A stretch of DNA of 64,000 bases, taken from the NCBI RefSeq assembly GCF_014196125.1, contig NZ_JACIDA010000002.1:558001-622000 (forward strand). Direction: 5' to 3'. The position numbers were made by a program, and so were the translations under genes. Position 1 is the stretch's first letter; each line of letters begins with the position of its first letter. The stretch is from Brevundimonas mediterranea. GTDB lineage: Bacteria; Pseudomonadota; Alphaproteobacteria; Caulobacterales; Caulobacteraceae. This document shows positions 1 to 8,528 of this stretch, piece by piece. The notes beneath the pieces were generated by a model, which did not search any database, had not been told where the DNA came from, and was given only the letters and a program-made list of their open reading frames with translations.

Positions 1-420
1 CATCAGATGCTGGAAGCCCCGCACCGTCTGACCACGCAGGGCGCGGGCGCTGGGCAGCAGATCGGCGGGGATCGGCTTGCCGTCCGGGAAGGTGATGCCC
101 CAGGTCGCGGAATGGAAACGCAGGCCCAGCAGTTCGGCGTCGCGACGGCCCAGCAGCTGATGGGCGGCGCGGTTGGCGAAGACGAACTTGCCGGTGCTGT
201 CGGTCTCGACCATGGCCACGGGCACGGCGTTCATCGTCTCGAACAGGCGTCTGTCCGAGGATTCGGCCACCTTCTGGACGATGTCGAGCTGGTCGCTTGC
301 GCTGGCGTGGCGGGCGCCGTGGGTCACGGCGAACCAGAGGGCGACGGCCGCGAGGGCGTAGCCGACGACGGCCATGATGCCGAAGATCAGCGTCCAGTTG
401 ACCTCGCCTTCGAGAAACAT
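1..420 (-). CDS. PAS-domain sensor histidine kinase, N-terminal part (cut by the window edge)
   Basis: The reading frame is open from the window edge to an ATG at 418-420 and has no stop at the low-coordinate side, so the C-terminal part lies outside. The visible 140 residues start with a membrane segment (about residues 9-32), then a short helical linker, then a PAS-type domain (about 60-140) with the typical stretch PVAMVETDSTGKFVFAN. A histidine kinase core is inferred from this architecture, not seen. The frame stays open upstream to another ATG at 523-525, which would add 35 residues rich in Arg and Pro. Neither start has a clear Shine-Dalgarno sequence, so the N terminus is uncertain. 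The next gene upstream on the same strand is the TonB receptor, but a strong terminator separates them. Confidence 0.7.
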   Translation of the reverse strand, partial: MFLEGEVNWTLIFGIMAVVGYALAAVALWFAVTHGARHASASDQLDIVQKVAESSDRRLFETMNAVPVAMVETDSTGKFVFANRAAHQLLGRRDAELLGLRFHSATWGITFPDGKPIPADLLPSARALRGQTVRGFQHLM

Positions 421-576
421 TCGGTCGATCCGTTTCAATCTGGGGCGTCCGCCGCCCAGGTTCGCCAGGATCTGCAAGGGGCGAACCAGCGGAGCGGGGG
501 GTGGTCTCCGATACCCAGACCTCATGACGAGGCCCGTCGTCAAGCCGCCGGGAAGCGCGGCGCGCATCGCCCATGA

Positions 577-607
577 AAAAGGGCCGGACGTCGCCGTCCG
601 GCCCTTT
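577..607 (-). terminator. Rho-independent terminator of the TonB receptor gene
   Basis: The stem is GGGCCGGACG (581-590) pairing with 595-604 around a 4-nt loop. Read on the minus strand it is followed by a T run (576-580). It lies about 22 bases past the receptor stop codon. Confidence 0.85.
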
Positions 608-628
608 CTATGTCTAGGTTTCGGGGTC

Positions 629-3436
629 CTAGAGCTTGAAGCGGACGCCGACGAAGATGTTGTAGCCGAACTTCTCGTACTCGTAGGTGCGCTCGCGCGA
701 GCCGTAGTAGCGAACCCCGGCCGAGTCGGTCAGGTTCTTGGCCTCGCCGAACAGTTCGACCCCGTTGCCGAAGTCATAGCTGGTGGTGAAGTCCAGCTGT
801 TCGCGGCCCTCGACATAGAGGTCCAGATCGGCGTCGTCGGCGTTGATCTCTTCAAGATAGTCGCCACGCTTCGTGTAGGACAGGCGGGCGCTGAAGCCGG
901 CCATTTCGTAGAAGAGGGCCGCATTATAGTTGCTGTCCGACTGGCCCGGCAGGGAGAAGGTATCGCGACCGCCATAGGATTGCGCCGTTTTGATCTCGGC
1001 GTCGGTCCAGGTGTAGTTGGCGAAGACGCCGAAGCCCGACAGCAGACCTGGCAGGAAGTCGAACTTGCGCTGCAGGTTCAGCTCCAGACCGGCCAGATGC
1101 CCGTCGGGGGCATTGATCGGGGTTTCGAAGTCCGCCTCGCCATCGGCGCCGAAGGCTTCGGTATATTTCAGGATGTACCGATAGTCGGTTAGATCCTTGT
1201 AGAAGGCGTTGGCCGAGACCACGCCCAGGCTGGTGAAATAGTATTCGAGGCCGACGTCGATATTGTTCGACAGCGTGGGCTGCAGGTCCGGGTTGCCGAT
1301 CTCGTAGGAGATGTTCGAACCGTCGGTTTCCTCGATGCGACGCGGAACGATTTGACTGAACTCGGGCCGCGAGATCGACCGCGTCAGGGCGAAGCGACCG
1401 ATCAGGTTGTCGGAGAAGCTGTGGCGCAGGGTCAGGTTGGGGAAGAACTCGGTATCGTCGCGGCTGACCTTGGCCATGTCGTAAGGATCGCTGCCGTCGT
1501 TATCGATCAAAGCGGCCGCCTCGCCGTCGAACTTGGTGTTCTCGACACGAAGACCGATGATGACGTTGGTCGCGCCCATGTCGAAACGTGCCTGGGCGTA
1601 GCCGGCCAGGATGTCTTCCTGGGCCGTGTAGTCCGCGGCGATCGAGTCGGGCAGGCGGATCGGGGACGCGGCGCGGGCGCTGGCGAAATAGGCGTCGGCC
1701 AAGTCAGCGTCGAACTTGAAGCCGAGGTCATAGTCGTAGTTGCGCGACGCGCGGTCGCTCAGCACCGAGGCCAGCGTGCCGGGGCTCGCCGAGGACGCGC
1801 GGTTGCGATAGCGCTGCTCATCCGCATTGATCTCGCGGCTGTTGAACTTGGCGCCGAACTTCCACGTCACATCGCGACCGGCGAACTGGCTGGGCAGCTC
1901 GAAGTTGGTCCTGAAGGCGACGTCTTCCTGCTTGGTGCTGTTCTCGCGGAAGGTGTTTTCGCGGAAGGAGAACTTGGTGGGGTCGCGGTAGAAGCCGGTC
2001 GCGTCGCTGAACACCGAATAGGTCGGCATATAGTGGTCGGTGGTGTTGTAGCTCAGCGTCGTGGCGCTGGAGCGATACAGCAGCTCATTGCGGTTCGGAT
2101 AGGTCTGCTCGCTGTCCGCCCACGACAGGCTGGCGTCCCAGACCGCGCCGTTGTCGAATGTCTTTTCGCCGCCCGCGACCAGGGTGGTGATGTCATTCTT
2201 CTGGGTGCGGTGACGCAGCTGACGTGTGATGCGGGCGCCGGTGTAGGTTGCGCTGGTGTTCGTGGCGCCGGGTTGGAGCGTGCCGTCAGAATAGATGAGG
2301 CCCAGGGTGTTGCGGTATTCGTCGTCTTCGAACTGGGCGAACGATCCGCGCAGATAGGCGCGGAAATCGTCGGTCGGTCGCCATTCCAAGGCGCCGGTCA
2401 CGGCCTGGCGGGTCCGCTTGGTCTCGTAGTCCTTGAACAGGGTCTCTTCGAGCACGAACACGTCGGCGCCGTTCTGCTCTTCCTTGACCCAGGCGTTCTC
2501 GACGTTGTCGGGGCGGCGGTTGGTTTCGGAATAGCTGACCGACAGCAGGGCGCCGAAAGTCTGGTCGGCGAAGACGTTCGACGCCGTGGCGCCCGCCCGG
2601 GTGTCGGAGCCGCCGTAGTCGTTATAGCTGCCGCCGGCGTAGCCGCTCACAGCCAGGCGACGACGGTCGAAGGGCGAACGGGTCTTGATGTTGACGGCGC
2701 CGGCGATGGAATCGGCTTCCTGGCTGGGCAGGAGCGTCTTGGAGACCTCGATGTTGGCGACGATGTCGCTGGGCAGGGTGTCCAGATCCACCGCGCGGGT
2801 GCCCGGATCGACGGCGGGAACCTGGACCCCATCCACCGAGACGGCGGTGAAGGCCGAGGGCGCGCCGCGGACGTTGATGTAGCGGCCTTCGCCCTGGTCG
2901 CGCTGGATGGCGATGCCTTGGACGCGCTGCAGGGATTCGGCGACGTTGGGGTCGGGATAGCGGCCGATGGCGTCGGCGGACAGGACATTGACCGTGCCGT
3001 CGGCGTTCTTCTGCTGGTTCAGCGACCGCGCCACACCGTCGGTGATGACGCCGGTGACGATCACGTCGCTGACGGTCGCGGCCTCGCCTGCGCCCAGCAT
3101 GATCGACACTTCGGTTCCGCCCTGGACCACGCTGACGGTCTGGGTCGCCGAGGGCTGGCCGATATAGCGGACGTCAAGCACGGCCGTGCCGGTCGGCAGG
3201 ACGAGATCGAACTCGCCCTGGGTGTTGGTCACGGCGCGTTGTCCGGTGGCTCGCACGATCACCTCGGCGCCCGGAAGCGCGTCCCCGGCGGCGTTGGTGA
3301 CCCGGCCGTGAACGACTTCGCCGGCGACGGCGACCGAGGCGGCCAGGGCGGAGGCTTCATAGGCGTGGGCCGGTAGGGCGGCGGTCACAGCGGCGAGCGA
3401 CGCGAGCGAAGCGCTCGCGAGGAGATGGAATTTCAT
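629..3436 (-). CDS. TonB-dependent receptor, probably for a phosphate or phytate-derived ligand
   Basis: This is an outer-membrane, TonB-energised transporter of 935 residues. The chosen ATG (3434-3436) gives a clean signal peptide (residues 1-25, ending AHA) and has GGGGACC upstream; the frame stays open to 3607 but that extension looks non-coding. In order: a carboxypeptidase-regulatory-like domain (about 40-115), a TonB-box-like DVIVTG (about 124-129), a plug domain with the VRG and DGVQVP segments, then a long beta-barrel ending in an aromatic-rich strand and FKL. The plug style (IGRYPDPNVAESLQRVQG) is typical of the large receptor families of Caulobacter and Xanthomonas. It is divergent from a phytase gene 239 bp away, so a role in taking up phytate breakdown products or metal chelates is inferred; the substrate is not visible in the sequence. 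Confidence 0.93.
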   Translation of the reverse strand: MKFHLLASASLASLAAVTAALPAHAYEASALAASVAVAGEVVHGRVTNAAGDALPGAEVIVRATGQRAVTNTQGEFDLVLPTGTAVLDVRYIGQPSATQTVSVVQGGTEVSIMLGAGEAATVSDVIVTGVITDGVARSLNQQKNADGTVNVLSADAIGRYPDPNVAESLQRVQGIAIQRDQGEGRYINVRGAPSAFTAVSVDGVQVPAVDPGTRAVDLDTLPSDIVANIEVSKTLLPSQEADSIAGAVNIKTRSPFDRRRLAVSGYAGGSYNDYGGSDTRAGATASNVFADQTFGALLSVSYSETNRRPDNVENAWVKEEQNGADVFVLEETLFKDYETKRTRQAVTGALEWRPTDDFRAYLRGSFAQFEDDEYRNTLGLIYSDGTLQPGATNTSATYTGARITRQLRHRTQKNDITTLVAGGEKTFDNGAVWDASLSWADSEQTYPNRNELLYRSSATTLSYNTTDHYMPTYSVFSDATGFYRDPTKFSFRENTFRENSTKQEDVAFRTNFELPSQFAGRDVTWKFGAKFNSREINADEQRYRNRASSASPGTLASVLSDRASRNYDYDLGFKFDADLADAYFASARAASPIRLPDSIAADYTAQEDILAGYAQARFDMGATNVIIGLRVENTKFDGEAAALIDNDGSDPYDMAKVSRDDTEFFPNLTLRHSFSDNLIGRFALTRSISRPEFSQIVPRRIEETDGSNISYEIGNPDLQPTLSNNIDVGLEYYFTSLGVVSANAFYKDLTDYRYILKYTEAFGADGEADFETPINAPDGHLAGLELNLQRKFDFLPGLLSGFGVFANYTWTDAEIKTAQSYGGRDTFSLPGQSDSNYNAALFYEMAGFSARLSYTKRGDYLEEINADDADLDLYVEGREQLDFTTSYDFGNGVELFGEAKNLTDSAGVRYYGSRERTYEYEKFGYNIFVGVRFKL

Positions 3437-3589
3437 GACGAGGTCCCCAATGTCGGGTTTGCTCCCGACGAATACAGCCGCGCTTACCCCCAGGCGGCGA
3501 AAGGATCGCGACGTTTTGGCGACGCTTGCCGCTCGTTTCCTTGTCGGTGAGATTGCGAATGATCCGATAACGTCCAAAATCATGCGATT

Positions 3590-3618
3590 TCGTCGTGCAA
3601 ACGTCACAATATGTCCAT
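3590..3618 (+). promoter_or_regulatory. Possible Pho-box-like direct repeats between receptor and phytase
   Basis: Three heptamers, TCGTCGT, ACGTCAC and TGTCCAT, are spaced by 4-base AT-rich linkers (GCAA, AATA), matching the 7-4-7-4-7 layout of PhoB sites. The match to CTGTCAT is only 3-4 of 7 per unit, so this is a suggestion. It sits 58 bp upstream of the phytase start. Confidence 0.3.
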
Positions 3619-3675
3619 TGACGCGCTGCGGAGCCTTGCCGATCAGGACGCAGCAGATTCTGTCGGGGGCCAGTC

Positions 3676-4779
3676 ATGACGTTCAAGCCAGCCAAGATTC
3701 TAGCGGGCGTCTCGCTCGCGGCCCTGATGCTGACCGCCTGCGCGACCCGCGAGGTCGATTTCCAGGGCGAGGGCGAAGGCTTCGTCGGGCCGGGCGCGCC
3801 GGTCCAGGCCGTGCTGGAAACCCCCTCGGTCGGCACGGCCGGCCAGGACGCGGCGGACGATCCGGCCGTCTGGGCCTCGGCTGCGCCAGTCATGGTGATG
3901 GGCCAGGCCACTCAGGGCTTCGTGGCCGGGACGGACAAGAAGTCGGGCCTCTACATCTACGGTTTCGACGGCCGGATCCTGCAGTTCCTGCCGGAAGGCC
4001 TGCTGAACAATGTCGACCTGATCGAGGGATTGAACATCGACGGCCGGCCGCAGCTGGTGCTGGGCGCCAGCGACCGCACGCCGGGCAAGACGGGAATCTC
4101 GCTGTATCTGTTCGATCCGGCCGGGACCGGCCAGAACGCCGTCCGCCCCTGGGGCGCCATCGCCACCGACGTGATCGAGCCCTATGGCTTCTGTTTCGCG
4201 CGCCGGGGAGCCGAGGTTCACGCCGTCCTGGTGGGGCATGAGGGCGAACTGCGACAGTTCGTGCTGAGCGTCGACGCCGCCGGTCAGCCTGTCTCGCGCG
4301 AGGTGCGTCGCGCCGAGATCGGAACCATTTCCGAAGGCTGCGCCGCCGACGAGGCCACGAACGCCCTCTATATCAACGAGGAAAACGTCGGCCTGTGGCG
4401 CTATGGGCTCGACCCGGCGTCGGGCGCGGCGCGGACCCTGGTCCAGCCCATCGCCAAGGACGTCCTGGTCGCAGACGCCGAGGGGCTGACCACGCTGACG
4501 GATGGCGACAAACGCTATCTGATCGCGTCCAGCCAGGGCGATTCGACCTTCCCGGTCTGGCGCATCGACGGCGCCACGCCGCAGTACAAGGGCCGGTTCA
4601 AGATCGTGGACGGCGTGGTGGACGGCGTCACCGGCACGGACGGTCTGGCCGCCGCCAGCGGCGCGGTCGGTCCCTTCCCCGAAGGTCTGGTCGTCATCCA
4701 GGACGACGTGAACGACGTGGGCACCCAGAACTTCAAATATGTGGACTGGCGCGACATCCGCCGCGCCCTGGGCCTGTAA
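3676..4779 (+). CDS. Beta-propeller phytase (3-phytase), lipoprotein
   Basis: The 367-residue protein begins with a lipoprotein signal whose lipobox LTAC places the modified Cys at residue 22. The motif DDPAVW at 61-66 is the signature of beta-propeller phytases, and further acidic blade loops (NVDLIEGLNID, EGCAADEATN, DAEGLT, DDVNDVGTQNFKYVDWRDI) match calcium-binding and active-site loops of that family. Length agrees with the Bacillus-type enzymes. It would release phosphate from phytate outside the inner membrane. Divergent pairing with the TonB receptor fits a scavenging unit. The gene is followed by a small hairpin shared with the end of the HPr gene. Confidence 0.92.
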   Translation: MTFKPAKILAGVSLAALMLTACATREVDFQGEGEGFVGPGAPVQAVLETPSVGTAGQDAADDPAVWASAAPVMVMGQATQGFVAGTDKKSGLYIYGFDGRILQFLPEGLLNNVDLIEGLNIDGRPQLVLGASDRTPGKTGISLYLFDPAGTGQNAVRPWGAIATDVIEPYGFCFARRGAEVHAVLVGHEGELRQFVLSVDAAGQPVSREVRRAEIGTISEGCAADEATNALYINEENVGLWRYGLDPASGAARTLVQPIAKDVLVADAEGLTTLTDGDKRYLIASSQGDSTFPVWRIDGATPQYKGRFKIVDGVVDGVTGTDGLAAASGAVGPFPEGLVVIQDDVNDVGTQNFKYVDWRDIRRALGL

Positions 4780-4783
4780 TCCG

Positions 4784-4797
4784 GGGGCGGAAGCCCC
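4784..4797. terminator. Short GC hairpin between convergent gene ends
   Basis: GGGGC (4784-4788), loop GGAA, GCCCC (4793-4797). It separates the phytase stop and the HPr stop. There is no U tract, so termination is possible rather than shown. Confidence 0.35.
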
Positions 4798-5069
4798 TAC
4801 TGATCCTCGTCGAACTTGCGCGCGACGAGGTCCGTCAGGGCCTCGATCGCCTCTTCGGCGTCTGCGCCCTCGGCCGAGACTTCGATGCTGCAGCCGATGC
4901 CGGCGCCCAGCATCAGCAGGCCCATGATCGAACGGGCGTCCACCGAGACGCCGTCGCGGGTGACATGGATCTCGCTGTCGAAACTGGAGGCCAGTTTGAC
5001 GAACTTGGCCGAGGCGCGGGCGTGCAGGCCGCGCGTATTGCAGATGTCGAGAGTCGTCTTCACGCTCAT
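4797..5069 (-). CDS. ptsH: HPr-family phosphocarrier protein
   Basis: A 90-residue HPr protein. The phospho-acceptor His16 lies in GLHARAS, and Ser47, in the SIMGLL segment, corresponds to the serine phosphorylated by HPr kinase. In alphaproteobacteria without sugar-PTS permeases this protein acts in a regulatory phosphorelay rather than in sugar transport. The start overlaps the EIIA stop by four bases (ATGA), which indicates translational coupling. It is the last gene of the chvI-chvG-hprK-EIIA-HPr run. Confidence 0.95.
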   Translation of the reverse strand: MSVKTTLDICNTRGLHARASAKFVKLASSFDSEIHVTRDGVSVDARSIMGLLMLGAGIGCSIEVSAEGADAEEAIEALTDLVARKFDEDQ

Positions 5070-5470
5070 TTTTCGCCCGCGAGCACCCAGGACGCCACCG
5101 AGATGTATTTGCGCCCGGCGTCCTGGGCGTGGGCCACGCAGGCCTCCAGGGTCTCGCGCCCGCGCACGCTGGCCAGCTTGATCAGCATGGGCAGGTTCAG
5201 GCCGGCGATGACCTCGGCGTGGGTCTGTTCCATCACCGATATCGCCAGGTTGGAGGGGGTGCCGCCGAACATGTCGGTCAACAGGATCACCCCGTCGCCG
5301 TCGTTCACGGCGGCGGCGGCGTCGACGATGTCGCGACGGCGCCGCTCCATGTCGTCATCCGGCCCGATGCATATGGCCGCGACGCCGCGCTGCGGCCCGA
5401 CCACATGCTCCATCGCCGAAAGAAACTCCGAGGCCAGTCCCCCATGGGTGACGATAACCAGGCCAATCAT
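5066..5470 (-). CDS. PTS EIIA component, mannose family
   Basis: This is a 134-residue single-domain EIIA of the mannose type, starting at MIGLVIVTHGG with the phosphorylatable His9. The DMFGGTPSN segment is characteristic. No IIB, IIC or IID partners are nearby, so it should be a regulatory output protein that receives phosphate from HPr. The start at 5468-5470 gives the conserved N terminus; the longer open frame to 5542 is probably not translated. In many relatives a rapZ gene sits between hprK and this gene. Here only a 119-bp gap is present, with no such gene. Confidence 0.92.
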   Translation of the reverse strand: MIGLVIVTHGGLASEFLSAMEHVVGPQRGVAAICIGPDDDMERRRRDIVDAAAAVNDGDGVILLTDMFGGTPSNLAISVMEQTHAEVIAGLNLPMLIKLASVRGRETLEACVAHAQDAGRKYISVASWVLAGEK

Positions 5471-5589
5471 GAGAACTTCACTCGCATCCCGCCCTGAACC
5501 GTCCCCGGACCTCCCCGCGCCCGCCAGGGAGGCCGGACGCATCCGTTTTGGACCGCAAGGGGCGTGTCATAGACCCGTTATGCGCGGGT

Positions 5590-6018
5590 TCAAAGCGTCT
5601 GAAGCGCGACTGCGACCATCTCGACGGCCGAGGCGGGGCGGGAGTCCAGCGCCAGCAGGGGCAGGTCGATCCCGCAGAAGCGCCGTGTCTGCGGCTCCGG
5701 AAGCCGTTCGACCGCCTCGGGAACACAGGCGACGGCCAGGACGACTCTGGCGACCAGCCGTGTCCTGACGGACACGATTCCGACCCCGCGCGCCTCGATC
5801 CGGCCGGCGATGGCGGCCGGGGCGGTCGCATGAAGCGCGCCGCCGGACGCCCAGACCCGGGTATAGTCGTCGCTGACCAGCCGCCAGCCCCGCCCGATCA
5901 GCCGCAGGGCCAGATCGCTCTTGCCGGCGCCCGACGGACCCAGGATCATCACCGCCGTCCAGGCCCCGTCCCGGCGGACGGCGACCGTGGTGGCGTGAAC
6001 GGGCGACGGGTCGATCAT
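5590..6018 (-). CDS. hprK: HPr kinase/phosphorylase, short alphaproteobacterial form
   Basis: 142 residues covering only the catalytic C-terminal domain; the N-terminal domain of the ~310-residue Firmicutes enzyme is absent, as is normal for this class. The P-loop GPSGAGKS is at 27-34, the acidic pair follows in SDDYTRVW, and the signature ARGVGIVSV is present. It should phosphorylate HPr on Ser47 and reverse the reaction. The start overlaps the chvG stop by four bases. Confidence 0.93.
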   Translation of the reverse strand: MIDPSPVHATTVAVRRDGAWTAVMILGPSGAGKSDLALRLIGRGWRLVSDDYTRVWASGGALHATAPAAIAGRIEARGVGIVSVRTRLVARVVLAVACVPEAVERLPEPQTRRFCGIDLPLLALDSRPASAVEMVAVALQTL

Positions 6019-7655
6019 GAGCGACGACCGGGCGACGCGGCGGACGGCAGGCCGATCTCGAACCGGGCGCCGATCACCTGGCCGTCTGCGCCGATCCGGT
6101 TGTCGGCCGTGACGCGGCCGCCATGCGCCTCGACGATCTGGCGGACGATGGACAGGCCCAGGCCCGAGTTGGAGCCGAAGGCCGCCCCCTTGGGCCGCGA
6201 GGTGTAGAAGCGCTCGAACACCGTCTCCAGATTTTCGGGCGGGATCCCCGGCCCCTGATCCTCAACCCTGATGCGGATGGGTAGGTCGCCCTCGACCTCT
6301 TCCAGCACGACCCGAACCTCGCCGCCGGCGGGGCTGAAGGAGCGGGCGTTGTCGATCAGGTTGCGGAACACCTGTCCCAGGGGGCCGTCGCGGCCGGCGA
6401 CCCGGAGGCCCTGGGTCGGAGGTTCGAACCGGACGGGAACATCATCCGGCCGGGCGGTGGTCTCATAGACGCCGACGATATCGGCCAGCAAACGGTTCAG
6501 TTCGATGGCGCGGGGCCGGTCGCGCGACAGTTCGGCGTCCAGACGCGAGGCGTTGGAGATGTCGGTGATCAGCCGGTCCAGCCGGCGCACATCCTGTTGC
6601 AGCAGATTGGTCAGCTTCTCCCTCTGGGCGTCGGTCTTGACCAGGGGCAGGGTCTCCAGGGCCGAGCGGATCGAGGTCAGGGGGTTCTTGATCTCGTGCG
6701 ACACATCGGCGGCGAACCGTTCGATGGCGTCCATCCGCGTGGACAGGGTGTCGGTCATCGATTCCAGCGACCGGGCCAGGTCGCCGATCTCGTCCTTGCG
6801 CTCCTCCAGGTCGGGCAGGGAGATGGCGCGGGCGCGCTGAAGCCGGACCTGGTCCGCCGCCGCCGCCAGCCTCAAGACCGGCCGCGCCACGAACAGATGC
6901 AACAACAGGGACGCCAGCAGGTTCACGGCCAGGGCCACCAGGGCGAAAGGCACCAGGGCGCGTCTCTGATCGTCCAGAATCTCATCGACATTGCCGGCTT
7001 CCAGGGTCAGCACGCCCAGCACCTGGCGGACATGCCGGATGGGGATGGAGACGGAGACGACGCGGTCGCCGGATTCGTTGCGCCGGACGGTCGTCTGCGG
7101 TTCTCCGGCCAGGGCGCGCTCGACCTCGGCGGCGACCTCGGCCTCGACAGCCTTCTTGTGTTCGGCGTCGCGAAGGCTCTTCTGGGCGATCTCCCCGGAG
7201 GGGGGCGTGCCGGCGGGACGCGCAGGCGGCAGGACTTGGCCGGGGATGTTCTCGGTCACCTCGTAGCTGTCGATGACCGGCAGGCCGTTGATGTCGTACA
7301 GGCGAACCCGCTGGCCGTTCGGGACGAAATTGTCGCGCAGCCATTTCGCCGCCTCGCCCACGTCCAGCTCCGGGGTCGGCACGCCCCGGCTGATGCCCAG
7401 TTCGCCCAGGACATTGCCCAGCAGTTCGGCCTGGACGGTCAGCGATTCCTGACGCGCCTGGATCAGCCCCTGACGCCATTCGTTCAGAACGAGGGCTCCG
7501 CCGAACAGGATCAGCAGGCTGAGAAGGTTGAGCGCCAGAATGAAGCCGCCCAGCCGCGAACCGCCGAAGCGGAACCTCGGCCGGCGGACAGGTTCCTCGT
7601 CGGGCTCGCGCCCGACGGGAAGATCAACTTTCGCGGTAGCGGTAGCCGACGCCAT
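6015..7655 (-). CDS. chvG: Sensor histidine kinase ChvG
   Basis: Membrane sensor kinase of the ChvG/ChvI (ExoS/ChvI) family, which senses envelope and acid stress. With the start at 7655 it has 546 residues: TM1 about 36-57, a periplasmic domain to about 232, TM2 about 233-257, HAMP to about 312, and phosphoacceptor His320 in [13 protein letters not shown]. The N box (NLIDNARS), G1 (DQGPGIP), F box (FERFYTSRP) and G2 (GLGLSIV) complete the ATPase domain. The chosen ATG lies inside the end of chvI (32-base overlap), so translation is likely coupled. A longer open frame to 7682 exists. Confidence 0.95.
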   Translation of the reverse strand: MASATATAKVDLPVGREPDEEPVRRPRFRFGGSRLGGFILALNLLSLLILFGGALVLNEWRQGLIQARQESLTVQAELLGNVLGELGISRGVPTPELDVGEAAKWLRDNFVPNGQRVRLYDINGLPVIDSYEVTENIPGQVLPPARPAGTPPSGEIAQKSLRDAEHKKAVEAEVAAEVERALAGEPQTTVRRNESGDRVVSVSIPIRHVRQVLGVLTLEAGNVDEILDDQRRALVPFALVALAVNLLASLLLHLFVARPVLRLAAAADQVRLQRARAISLPDLEERKDEIGDLARSLESMTDTLSTRMDAIERFAADVSHEIKNPLTSIRSALETLPLVKTDAQREKLTNLLQQDVRRLDRLITDISNASRLDAELSRDRPRAIELNRLLADIVGVYETTARPDDVPVRFEPPTQGLRVAGRDGPLGQVFRNLIDNARSFSPAGGEVRVVLEEVEGDLPIRIRVEDQGPGIPPENLETVFERFYTSRPKGAAFGSNSGLGLSIVRQIVEAHGGRVTADNRIGADGQVIGARFEIGLPSAASPGRRS

Positions 7656-8328
7656 ACAGGGTCTCGATCGCGTCGAACTCATTGTCCACGGCGCGGAACT
7701 TCTTGCGCATCCGCTTCACGTGGCTGTCGATGGTGCGGTCGTCGACATAGACCTGGTCGTCGTAGGCGGCGTCCATCAGGTTGTCGCGGCTCTTCACGAA
7801 GCCGGGGCGCTGGGCCAAGGCCTGCAGCAGCAGGAATTCGGTGACGGTCAGCTTCACCGGCTTGCCGTCCCAGGTGGATTCGTGACGGGCCGGATCCATG
7901 CTCAGCTTGCCGCGCTTGATCGCCTTGCCCGAAACCTCGGCCGAGGGTTCGGGGTCGATACCGTCGGCGCCGGTGCGGCGCAGCAGGGCCTTGACCCGTT
8001 CGATCAGCAGACGCTGGCTGAAGGGTTTGTGGATATAGTCGTCGGCGCCGAGGTTGAAGCCGAGGATCTCGTCGATCTCCTCGTCCTTGGACGTCAGCAT
8101 GATGACGGGAATCTGCGACGTCTGACGCAGGCGGCGCAGCACCTCCATCCCGTCCATGCGCGGCATCTTCACGTCGAGGATGACAAGGTCGGGCGGCGCG
8201 CTTTCCAGCGCGGCGAGACCTGAGGCTCCGTCGTGATAGGCCGTGATCTTGTGGCCGTGGCTTTCCAGCGCCAGCGAGACGGACGCCACGATGTTCTCGT
8301 CGTCATCGACCAGGGTGATGTTGGCCAA
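7624..8328 (-). CDS. chvI: Response regulator ChvI, TTG start
   Basis: OmpR-family regulator of 234 residues. The receiver domain has the acidic pocket (DDD at 8-10) and phospho-acceptor Asp52 in ILDVKMP; the winged-helix output domain occupies about 135-234. The start is taken as TTG at 8326-8328 because AGGAG (8338-8342) lies nine bases upstream and the resulting N terminus ([13 protein letters not shown]) matches the family. The ATG at 8373 would add 15 Arg/Glu-rich residues unlike relatives. First gene of the chvI-chvG-hprK-EIIA-HPr run. Confidence 0.95.
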   Translation of the reverse strand: MANITLVDDDENIVASVSLALESHGHKITAYHDGASGLAALESAPPDLVILDVKMPRMDGMEVLRRLRQTSQIPVIMLTSKDEEIDEILGFNLGADDYIHKPFSQRLLIERVKALLRRTGADGIDPEPSAEVSGKAIKRGKLSMDPARHESTWDGKPVKLTVTEFLLLQALAQRPGFVKSRDNLMDAAYDDQVYVDDRTIDSHVKRMRKKFRAVDNEFDAIETLYGVGYRYRES

Positions 8329-8334
8329 GGTTGT

Positions 8335-8342
8335 CTTCTCCT
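8335..8342 (-). promoter_or_regulatory. Shine-Dalgarno sequence that decides the chvI start
   Basis: AGGAGAAG on the minus strand lies upstream of a TTG codon at 8326-8328. The nearest upstream ATG (8371-8373) has no comparable site. Confidence 0.8.
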
Positions 8343-8528
8343 GAACTTCCCGTTCCCGCGAACGAGAACGCACGGCAAGCGTAACCGTTCGATCACGGTC
8401 ACATTAGGGCTAAGGCAGATGGGCCGCCAACCCGGATGTTTCAACGATAGCCGGGTTCGTTTCCAACGGCGCGATGAAAATTCGTCGTGAAAACCCCCCT
8501 TTAAAGCCTTGGCCCTCAATGATCCCGG

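Noticed and set aside
1352..3376. Long open frame (674 codons) antisense to the TonB receptor
   Set aside because: Shadow of a real gene with a Gly/Val/Ala-only look and no motif.
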